A stretch of DNA of 23,743 nt from Chara braunii (Eukaryota > Streptophyta > Charophyceae > Charales > Characeae): positions 1,181,649-1,205,391 of the forward strand of contig BFEA01000425.1 of NCBI GenBank assembly GCA_003427395.1, given 5' to 3'. The position numbers were made by a program, and so were the translations under genes. A model generated the notes under the pieces. It was given only the letters and a program-made list of their open reading frames with translations. It did no database searches and was not told the DNA's origin. Shown one piece after another: positions 16,329 through 23,743 of this stretch (position 1 is the stretch's first letter; each line of letters starts with the position of its first letter).

Positions 16329-17600
16329 CTATCTTGGAACCCAATAGACCTTCATGTCTGCCACTAGTGAAAAAAAATGTATGACTTGGGTGAGGGCATG
16401 GAGGCTAAATGAGTCCGCCTGTATGAGTACGGTGAGGTCATCTGCGAAGAGCGATGTCATAGGTATGAAATGTTGGGGTATCTCTGGAATAGGCACTTTA
16501 CTAATTTGAGGATGGACGCAGATCATGGATGACAGGGCCTCCATGACTATGACAAACAACAACGGTGCAATGGGGTCTCCTTGATGGACTGACCTGTGAA
16601 GGTGGATCGGTGAAGAGAGGTGACCATTGAGCATTATGTTAGTTGTAGCCGATCCATGCAGCAGGTGCACCCATTGACAAAAGGCCGGACCAAAGTTCAT
16701 CCTAGCTAAGGAAATGTCAAGGAAGTCCCAATCGACATGATCATACACCTTCTCAAAGTCTATGAAGAGGATCGCCGCTTGGGCTTTCCTCTGGTGAACG
16801 TACTTAATCATTTCGTTGACTAAGAGGATATTGTCTTGGATGTTGCGGTTGGGCATGCATCCTGTTTGGTTCGGGTGAATCAGCATGTTCATCAGAGGCA
16901 GCAATCGGTTAGTTCGTTATGTTCTTCTTGTCCCCTTTCTTAAAGAGGAGGGTTGTGACCCCCTGCCCAATCATCGGTCCGAAGGAACCCTCGTTTTGTA
17001 TGGCATGTATATATTTCATCATGTCATCGCAAAGAAGGTCCAAAAATTGTACCCAGAATTCTTTAGGGAAGGAGTCGATTCCAGGGGTCTTCTCATCTTC
17101 CATTCCTTGCAGTGCCTCCCATACCTTCTCATGGTTAATGGGTTTGTCCAAGTCATCCCTCTGACCTTCTGTCAGGCGAGGGCGGATGGAGTGCAACGAC
17201 ATCTCTCTCGCTTGGTGGACCTAGTCAGGGTGCTTATGGGCGTCTCAGACATGAAGAGGTTTTTATAATATTTGGCCGCGTAGTCCACAATTTTATAAGC
17301 ATTAGTTGCCTGCGGGGCGTTGTTGTCCAGCGGGTGATTGAGTCTGGGAACAATGATTGCCCTCGATCTTGCTCTAGCCTTATTGAAAAAGACCTTCGCC
17401 ATTGTTCCATCCGTATTTTCTTTCTTCATCTTGGGCTGCATTCTCCATACTTGTGCCTGTTGGTCAAGATAAGCATGGAGGTGGTCACGGGGTTCTTGTA
17501 GTCTATCGTAGGAGGGGTAGTGCATGAGGTCTTTCATCAGCTCATCGTCACATTCTTCGAGGTCCTGCATGAGTCTCTTCTGGCAGGCTTTTCGATCTCT
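16329..17600 (-). pseudogene. LINE ORF2: reverse transcriptase domain, frameshifted
   Basis: The three open pieces 17570-17172, 17202-16909 and 16904-16329 lie in two frames. They carry FFNKARARSRA, then GMEDEKTPGIDSFPKEFW and LFKKGDKKNITN, then QTGCMPNRNIQDNILLVNE, FIDFEKVYDHVDWDFL, VHQGDPIAPLLFVIVMEAL and the active-site FADD (16437-16448; YADD or FADD is typical of LINEs). DFEKVYD has Val where Ala is usual. The stretch expected between KNITN and LLPLMN, which normally contains RPI, YK and AK boxes, is missing, indicating an internal deletion of about 20 residues. The enzyme copies LINE RNA at the nicked target; here it is inactive. Confidence 0.88.
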
Positions 17601-17639
17601 GACATGCTATATGGAGAATTGTTTTGCTCTCTCCCTCAG

Positions 17640-18640
17640 TTGGGCCAGACCCTTGTTGAACCAATCTACTCTTTCGCCCGATTCGGGTTTCTGGGGGTGC
17701 AAAATTCCCAAAAGTCTTTAATGAGGGTTTTGAATTTAGAGAGGGAGAGCAAAGAGGCATTGAATTTATAGAACCTGGGCCCTTGTTTGATATGATTGTG
17801 GAATCAGAGTCCGAGTGTTATCATCCTGTGGTCGAAGGACTTACACAGACTGATTGTTGTGATCTCTGTCGTGGTGACGAGGCCCATCAAGTCTTTGGAC
17901 ACCAGTGTAAGATCAATTTGTGAATTGGCCAGGCCCTGCTCACCCCTGGGCCCTGGTCCCTGGATGATAGACAAGTGTAAGCCTTTTGGGAAGGGTGCAG
18001 CAGCCGGTAAGCGTCCTCAAGTTGTCTGTCTGTCATAATCTGTTTCAGGACGAGGACGTCCGGGCCGAGGGAGACTGCTGATGGGGTCACCAGATCCCGA
18101 CCTCGGGATGTGGATCTACGGTCCAGCACTGGGTTGAGTGCGGTATTAAAGTCACCGACGAGTATGATGGGGCCGTCGTTCGGGAGTTGTTGGTGAAGGG
18201 TCAGCCAGAGCTCCACCCTGGATGAGGGGTCATTAGGCGCATACACGCTCATCGAGTAGAACTAGTCTTCCTCATACTGCAGCTTCAGGGAGACCCATCT
18301 ACCATGCAGTTTCTCACTGTCGAAAGTGAGTGGTTTGAGTTTCGAAGATGGAGGTATCCAAATGGCTACACCCGTCGATGCTCTATCTCTCGTTGGTACA
18401 ACAAAAACGTGTATGGCCAGATGGCTTTGGCTTTTGCTGTATGCGCCAATGTGTCTTGTAATTGCGTTTCTTGGATACAGATCGTCAGGCCATGATCTGT
18501 TGTCCGAGCCTTTGAGCATATCCCAGATAGCGTTCTTTTTCTCCGGCGTTGCCTGTATGAACCCATTGACATTCAGTGACCGGATATCTATGTCTGCGCG
18601 AGCCAATTTTTCTGCCCATTGGGACCGCCTCCTGATCGGG
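17640..18640 (-). pseudogene. LINE ORF2: APE-type endonuclease domain, broken
   Basis: The frame opens near 18640 (QWAEKLARADIDIRSLNVNG). It keeps the endonuclease order: the N-terminal SLNVNGF strand, MSVYAPNDPSSRVELWL, ILVGDFNTALNPVLDR (the GDFN motif at 18145-18156, with catalytic Asp and Asn), and after a frameshift near 17945 NSQIDLTLVSKD and SFDHRMITL (FDH at 17828-17836; the His is the usual catalytic base). A TAG at 18262-18264 interrupts it, and more stops follow after 17810 (GPRFYKFNASLL, then DFWEF). The enzyme nicks target DNA for target-primed reverse transcription. This copy cannot be translated as one protein. Confidence 0.8.
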
Positions 18641-18911
18641 GGGAAAACGAGGGGGGGGGGGGGGGTGCACGGGTGTTTGTGGGGGGGTTGCTGGATGTGG
18701 CCGATATTGTTGTGCAGATGGGTGAGGGGCAGGGAAGCGGTTGTTGTTCATGGTTTGGAGCCCGTGCGTATCAACTGGCTGTGGTGAGAGCGTTTGGTGT
18801 TGGTGGTTCATCAGGCTGGTCCTGGGCTAAACTTACATGTATCTGTGTTCGTGCCATGTTGACAGTTTCGTATGAGTCTGTCCCCTGCCTGCCCACAATC
18901 AATTTAATGTA

Positions 18912-19100
18912 TGTGCTTTATTGGGAGCACAAATGGCGGGTCATCCCAGCAGTTGTGCTCTTCTAACACATTATCCTCCATGAAGATCTGCATGAAGAGG
19001 AGCACCCAGCGTAGCGTCCATGCGAAGTTATCCATGAATCGGTTGGTGAACAGGTCCATGAGCTCCTGGTGGGTGTTAACATCTTTGTTTTTTTTTTGTT
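18912..19100 (-). pseudogene. possible LINE ORF1 remnant
   Basis: On the minus strand this reads DVNTHQELMDLFTNRFMDNF, then AWTLRWVLLFMQIFMEDN, ending PFVLPIKHIH and a stop. It has no homology that I can name. It lies directly upstream of the LINE ORF2, where ORF1 (the RNA-binding, gag-like protein) belongs, and it is too short to be a whole ORF1. A proline-rich frame (18485-18811) follows, partly created by the 18-base C-run at about 18647-18665. Confidence 0.35.
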
Positions 19101-19109
19101 TTTTTTTTT
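19085..19109. repeat. T-rich homopolymer run at the LINE 5' border
   Basis: Runs of T broken by single Gs. On the minus strand this is an A-rich tract just upstream of the LINE remnant. It could be the tail of another retroelement into which or after which the LINE inserted. Confidence 0.6.
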
Positions 19110-19228
19110 GATATCCAACCGTCTACTTCTCCCTCTCACCTTTTTTTGAAGAACAATTAAGAAGACCTCCCCCTGCCAGCATTGATTGCCCTGGAAACCA
19201 GGGGATTAACTGAGCAGGGACAATCCTA

Positions 19229-20245
19229 ATGATAGGTCAAATTGGAAGATATGAAAACATGCAACCTCTGGAACATTCAACCTGAAAAATCTTGCCTTCA
19301 TCATCGAAAGGAAAAACCTTAACGCCAAGATACTTGGTGCCAATCACATCCACCAGCACTCCCTCCATCCTAATCTTCTCCTTCCTTCCTCACTCCGTCC
19401 TCGTAAGGGGTTTCAGAGACCTACTTCTCAGTAGGGGGTGAGCACCATCATCCCCCGAAGTTCCTTGCCCCCATAAGAACTCCAGTCTCCGTCCTCAAGG
19501 GGGTGAACTAGCGCTACCCAACGCCAATCGCGCTAGACCTCGCCCACATCAGCCGGTACCCATTGGGCAGTCTAAACTACACAACGCCAATCGCATCTGA
19601 TAAGAGCTCCCCCTAGCCAGTATCCGTCAAGCAACCCTATTCCATCCCCTCTCCGTCCTTGCAAAGAATCATTTCATGCCCCTTCCCTGACTTCAAAGCA
19701 ATCTCCAAAACCCTACAGGATACTTCACTTGACTACCCCATGGGGCCCTTATTTAGACCCTAACGAAACTCTGACAAGGATAGGTCAATTCAAGAAAACA
19801 AGCAGCCCCAGAAACAGACAACCCGAACAATCTTGCCTCCATCATCAAAAGGGAGAACCTCATTCATCCTTTCAAACTCCGTCCTCGTAAAGAGTCTAGA
19901 AACACCATCATCACCGCGAAATTCCTTGTCTCCACAAGAATTTCAGTCTCCATCCTCAAAGGGATAAAACAACACTACCCAACGCCAATCGAGCCAAAGC
20001 TCACCCGCATCAGTCGGTACCCATTGGACAGCTTGGACTACCCAACGCCAATCGCATCTGATAAGAGCTCCCCCTAACCGGTACCCGTTAGAAAGCCCTA
20101 TCCCATCCCCTTTTCATCTTTGCGAAGAATCATTTGATGCACTTTTCCCCTACTTGAAAAAAAATCCCCCAAGATCCTACAAGACGCTCCACTTGACCAT
20201 CCGTGGGGCCCCTGTTCAAGATTCCGACGAAACTCGGACGAAAAA
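19229..20245. repeat. diverged ~500-bp tandem duplication
   Basis: Copy 1 (about 19229-19779) and copy 2 (about 19780-20245) start with ATAGGTCAA and share in order AATCTTGCCT, CATCATC, CTCCGTCCTCGTAA, ACCCAACGCCAATCG, GGTACCCATTGG, CGCATCTGATAAGAGCTCCC, AGAATCATTT, CACTTGAC and TGGGGCCC. Each copy contains a shorter internal repeat, CTACCCAACGCCAATCG or a near copy, twice about 60 bp apart (19514, 19575, 19974, 20036). The word CTCCGTCCT recurs several times. Copy 1 is longer by about 60-80 bp near 19330-19380. Function unknown; no coding potential. Confidence 0.85.
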
Positions 20246-21011
20246 ATAGATAAAAATTTTAGGAACAAAATATTTCGCCACAAATACCCTGGCAAATCGA
20301 CTAGACAACAATGATTATACAATGATAATACAAAAAATAATTTGGAGTATCGGAGAGTCAATGTAGTTCAATTGTTGGAAATAACACTTAATAGGAGAAC
20401 ACGTGATGGATACCTTCAAAGTCATGAATTGAGGAACTTATATTTGATTCAACCATTCAGAAATGTGAATCTATCATAAACAAACTCTGATTTACGATCT
20501 TCAGATTAGCAAGTGTATTAGGCTCTTGGGATATAAAGCGTTGCTAAGGTATTTTCAAACCTAAGATAATTACTTATATATGAGAGAATTACGAATTAAA
20601 GCAAAACCAAGAAAACAATCAGGAGATTCACAACTACCAGCAAAACATGAGACTTCTCGATTGGAATTCTGATAAGCCACATCATTTGAAATCGTATTAT
20701 TTAAAAACAACCAAGGAATTAAAATCGTTAATGAGAAATCAACCTTACAACCTCATAATTTCAAGGCTTAGATATCCGAAAATTTTTAGTAGCCGCGCGT
20801 GGGCTGAATCCTAATCCAATAAAACGACCTCCCATCCCTCTTCCCTCAACCCAATTACTTACCTTACTACCCTCAAACCCTACCCCTGCGTCTTTGGGGA
20901 ATGAAAGACTCCCTTCCTCCCACTGCTAGCATCTAGGCTCCAAGCACAGCTAACACCAAAGACATAATATGGCCATCTTCAGTCCCTCAAGGGAAACGAA
21001 GACAGTGCGGC
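20246..21011. other. AT-rich, no gene recognised
   Basis: AT-rich from 20246 to about 20800, then a pyrimidine-rich strip. No open frame longer than about 60 codons with recognisable content. Confidence 0.6.
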
Positions 21012-21051
21012 ACCCCCTCGTCAAACCTGTTGACGAGTCGCCACAGGGGGT
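21012..21051. repeat. two-part hairpin
   Basis: The inner stem CTCGTCAA (21017-21024) pairs with TTGACGAG (21030-21037) around 5 bases; the outer ACCCCC (21012-21017) pairs with GGGGGT (21046-21051) with an asymmetric internal loop. The two stems share one base at their junction, so one pair must give way. Confidence 0.5.
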
Positions 21052-22430
21052 TCAAGACTACCCCTGACCATACCCTTTCCATATTGTTGAGGAAGAGGGA
21101 GGGATTTGCGAAAATATGAGGACTATGAGGACAATAAACCCCACCTACCAAGTTCATAGGAACCCCCCTTGCCCATTTCCCCCTCCCACCTCGCCCCTAA
21201 CTTACCTCCCATCACTGCCCTCTCGCCTCGCGTCCTCGCGTGTTCGCCCACCACGTCGGCAAATCTTTCCACAATCATGTGCTCGACGGTTTGCTGCTGT
21301 TGTTGCTCCTAAAGCAGGGAAGGGTCAAGAACTGGTTGCAGCCCGTTAAAAGTTGGAAGACCATTCGAAGTTGATGGCGCCTCCCACCACTCCCACCACC
21401 ACGCCCCCTCCAAACAAGGGGCGCCTCTAACAGCGCTTCATCACCAAGGCCGCCACCTCACTTCCAACCTCCGCCACCATCACCATCAAGTCGTGGCGCC
21501 CTCACAACCTCGTCGCATGTCCTTCCCGCCATCGCTTCGCCTGCCGCTTCGCCCGCATCGTGTGAAACCGTGCTCTAGCGAAGAGCATTGAGCGCCGCGC
21601 CCCCCCAAGTTTAGTTGTTGCTATCTTGTATCTCCCAGAGAGAGTGAATTACCATAAACCAAGGGCCTCACCCCCCCACCCCCCAGCTCTCTGCCGACCG
21701 CCCTTTCCCGAGTGTCATTCCTTGGAGCCCATGGCCCCAAGCACCTGTCACTAATGTTTGGTTGTTTTGTTGCGGCCCCCAGACGGATTGGAATCACCGG
21801 AAACCCAGTGTGTCGTTCACAGTTCGTGATGTCCTCCGCAGGGCCGAATGAGGGTTTGTGGGGTTCTTTCATCGCTCCCTCTCCAGCTGACTCCCTTTGT
21901 CTCCCCTCTTGGGAGGCGTCCCCATCCCATTACCATGTCATCTCATCCTTTGCCCCTCCCTGTCTCCCATTCTCGTCCCCACTTCCTCTTTCCTGTTCCC
22001 CCTGTTCCCGTTGTACTCTGAACGACTGGTAGATATTGCTCGTCCCTGTGTCTCTCTTTCAGGTCCGTTTGCCCAGTTGTCTTAGTACGAGGATGATCAT
22101 GATGTTTGATGTTGGTTTGATGTTCGCCCGGTAACGAACACCCGAACTCATTTCCCGCCGCCGTGCAGTTGTGTGCACAAGAAACAAGGGATTTTTTATC
22201 GTCTCGTGTGCTGTGCGGCCATGCCCATCATCATTGAAACCATCTGGTTGCATCTAAGTTGTAACCCGGGTGCCCATTTAGACCACCAGTACTTCTGAGG
22301 CACTTTCCTCTGGGGCTGGAATGTGTTGCATGCCCAAAAGAACGTGAACCAACATTGGTTGGTGTTGCCAGCCATTTTGCTCCAGCAGCCAAGCTCCAAA
22401 AGTTGCAGCAGTGTGCAAGCCGCGGCTTTG
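21052..22430. other. pyrimidine-rich stretch, no gene recognised
   Basis: An ATG at 21374 opens a Pro/Thr-rich frame that stops at TAA 21428-21430; the frame then stays open for about 45 codons. Other frames at 21116-21349 and 21712-22032 are Pro/Ser-rich, as expected from CT-rich DNA. None has a known motif. The stretch may be an untranslated or degenerate leader of an element. Confidence 0.5.
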
Positions 22431-22439
22431 AAAGAATGG

Positions 22440-22500
22440 ATGGGAATTGAACTGGAGTTTAACCAGTTGTGGCTGTACCAACTGAGCTACCGTCTTCACC
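22440..22500 (-). repeat. tRNA-derived sequence, SINE-like head with A and B boxes
   Basis: On the minus strand GGTAGCTCAGTTGGTA (22491-22476) matches a tRNA D-arm and Pol III A box exactly, and AGTTCAATTCC (22453-22443) matches a B box. Between them AACTGG and CCAGTT form a stem around the 7-base loop TTAAACT, like an anticodon arm. The 5' half of the T stem and a proper variable loop are missing, so it is not a working tRNA gene. A SINE whose body runs from here towards about 22190 is likely but not delimited. Confidence 0.55.
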
Positions 22501-22568
22501 CAATAAGAACACCTGGTTGTTTTCGCTGCATCTGGACTTGAAAGTTGCCCCAAATACAACGATAATGA

Positions 22569-23743
22569 CCGGGCGTTCTATTGATTTGGCGCCAACTGTT
22601 GTTTGGCCATCCACAGATAGTGGACCAAACTGGTCTACCCGTTTCACTCAAAGGGAACTCCAAATGGAAACATTGGGTGAGGAAAGGAATGTACAAAGTC
22701 GTGGACCTATGGGATGACCTTGCTCACTCATGGTACCCACTGGACTGTCTCAAGGCCAAAACTGGTCAGATCCTAAACATGGCCCAGGGATTACAAGAAA
22801 TCCAGGAATCGATCCCTTTGGCATGGCTCCGTGTCTTGCAACAGGGCCCCCGCCTAGAGGAGAATGACTGGGTGGTGGAGACGGAAACCATGGTTCTACC
22901 CATGCTTTTGTATAAAGTACATAATGCAGGGGGCCTGCTGGTTTCTCTTCAGGCATACGGCTCGACCCTGCCAGGAGCCAGATGGTCAGCCATGCAGCGA
23001 CAAGAGGAGATGGATACACAACTACGTGCATCCTCCCTTACCAGAATCAGGGTGGTGGGAAGCCAAGACACCGTTTTCTTCCAGTTCGAGCCCTCCACCC
23101 CGCTGGCCCTCCTCCCATTCGACCTAGCAGAATGGGAGTGGACATGGGGGGGATCTCAAAAAATGTCCCTGTGGCAATATACAGTGAAGAAAGGCTATAG
23201 AGCAGCACGAAAACCAGCTGCAACTACTGACAAAATCATTAAGAGGTGGGTGAGGGACTCCCCGTTGGGGCCACAAGACTTCAGACACTTTAGGTGGTCT
23301 GCATACTCACACATCCGTCCGGCTAGCCACAGAGCCCTTCAATGGCAAATCGTACACAGATGCCTGCCTACCCCGGATTGGATCACATCACGGACTGACT
23401 TCAAGTTGGAGGAAAAAGGTCTGCTCTCCCCACTATGTTCATATTGCTCGCACACACTTCCTAACAGAAGAGCTACCCTGGAGCATTGCTTACTGGAATG
23501 CCCCATGGTGCTCCAACTGTGGAGATGGTGGGATGCAGCGTGGCACTACCTCACAGGTCATCACCTCCCCTGGGAGGTGCCCACCCTAATACTAGGGACT
23601 CCCCCGACTGCATCCGGGATATGGACCCCGTTCATGACTAATCTCTTCACATTCTCAAGACTAACTGTGCTCATGGCAGCATGGAGGATGCGATGCTCCT
23701 ATGAGAGAAAACAGCATAACTATGGCTTTATGCAAGCCCGCTC
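22569..23743 (+). CDS. L1-type LINE copy 2: ORF2 C-terminal part, open, 5'-truncated and cut by the window end
   Basis: The frame opens after TGA 22566-22568 and runs 391 codons without a stop to the window end; the first long-lived ATG is 22689. Homology to copy 1 begins at LIWRQLLFGHPQ (copy 1: GIWRQPLFGNPH) and continues through PLAW, ENDWVV, LPFDLAEWEW, QWQIVHRCLPTPDW and the zinc-binding module: Cys codons 23436 and 23445, His 23484, Cys 23499, that is C-x2-C-x12-H-x4-C, then QLWRWWDAAWH. Upstream of about 22569 no LINE homology is visible, so the copy is probably 5'-truncated, as is typical of LINE insertions. The module is the zinc-binding domain found at the C-terminus of plant LINE reverse transcriptases. 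The clean frame suggests it is younger than copy 1. Confidence 0.88.

Larger units (their letters stand above)
13312..19108 (-). mobile_element. decayed L1-type LINE, copy 1, split by a nested insertion
   Basis: Read on the minus strand from about 19108 down to 13312, the order is: possible ORF1 remnant, proline-rich linker, APE-type endonuclease, reverse transcriptase, thumb/connection region, AT-rich insertion (about 15170-16045), C-terminal region and CCHC zinc-binding module. That is the order of ORF2 in plant L1 elements. The part 13500-14700 aligns with the plus-strand copy at 22569-23743. At least five frameshifts, several nonsense codons and an internal deletion show the copy is dead. 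No poly-A tail is seen beyond 13312 on the minus strand, so the 3' limit is uncertain. Confidence 0.88.

Noticed and set aside
21712-22032. 106-codon plus-strand ORF
   Set aside because: Pro/Ser-rich reading of CT-rich DNA without any motif.
22440-22500. Functional tRNA gene
   Set aside because: The T-arm 5' stem and variable loop are missing and no acceptor stem pairs, despite good A and B boxes.

Overview
This is a eukaryotic nuclear stretch from a large, repeat-rich genome. A green-lineage (streptophyte) host fits best: there are two copies of a plant-type L1 LINE with a zinc-binding C-terminus, many MITE-like inverted repeats, compound microsatellites and one assembly gap. A charophyte such as Chara is a guess from overall style, not something the sequence proves. 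I see no intact ordinary host gene; nearly everything recognisable is mobile or repetitive.

Layout. 1-1475: two adjoining palindrome-bearing satellites, a ~135-bp family (about 3.4 units) fused at a shared 10-bp word to a 54-55-bp family (about 19 units). 1475-6831: plus-strand remains of one very long protein gene. It stays in a single reading frame from 2492 to 6322 and is broken only by isolated stop codons. It appears to contain an acidic linker, a ParB-like N-terminal motif region, and a region resembling split halves of a DNA methyltransferase. 6832-7556: microsatellite and a small tandem duplication. 7557-8381: an intact Ulp1/SENP-type (C48) cysteine protease with all catalytic residues visible. 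8581-8740: C-rich CCCCTTA tract. 8961-9840: candidate non-autonomous element with repeated mini-hairpins. 10213-10491: gap of Ns. 10492-13010: nothing convincing. 13011-13113: nested hairpin.

13312-19108: a decayed L1-type LINE on the minus strand (possible ORF1 remnant, endonuclease, reverse transcriptase, zinc-binding C-terminus), split at about 15170-16045 by an AT-rich insertion that itself holds a MITE-like GC-rich foldback and a 42-bp inverted repeat. 19229-20245: a ~500-bp tandem duplication. 21012-21051: hairpin. 22440-22500: tRNA-derived (SINE-like) sequence on the minus strand. 22569-23743: a second, plus-strand, uninterrupted copy of the same LINE family, truncated at its 5' side and cut by the window end.

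The most interesting region is 1-8400: self-complementary satellite arrays next to a decayed gene with ParB-like and possibly methyltransferase-like features, followed by an intact Ulp1 protease. This could be one large mobile element. That linkage is inference from proximity, shared strand and the habit of Ulp1 genes to ride in plant and algal transposons.
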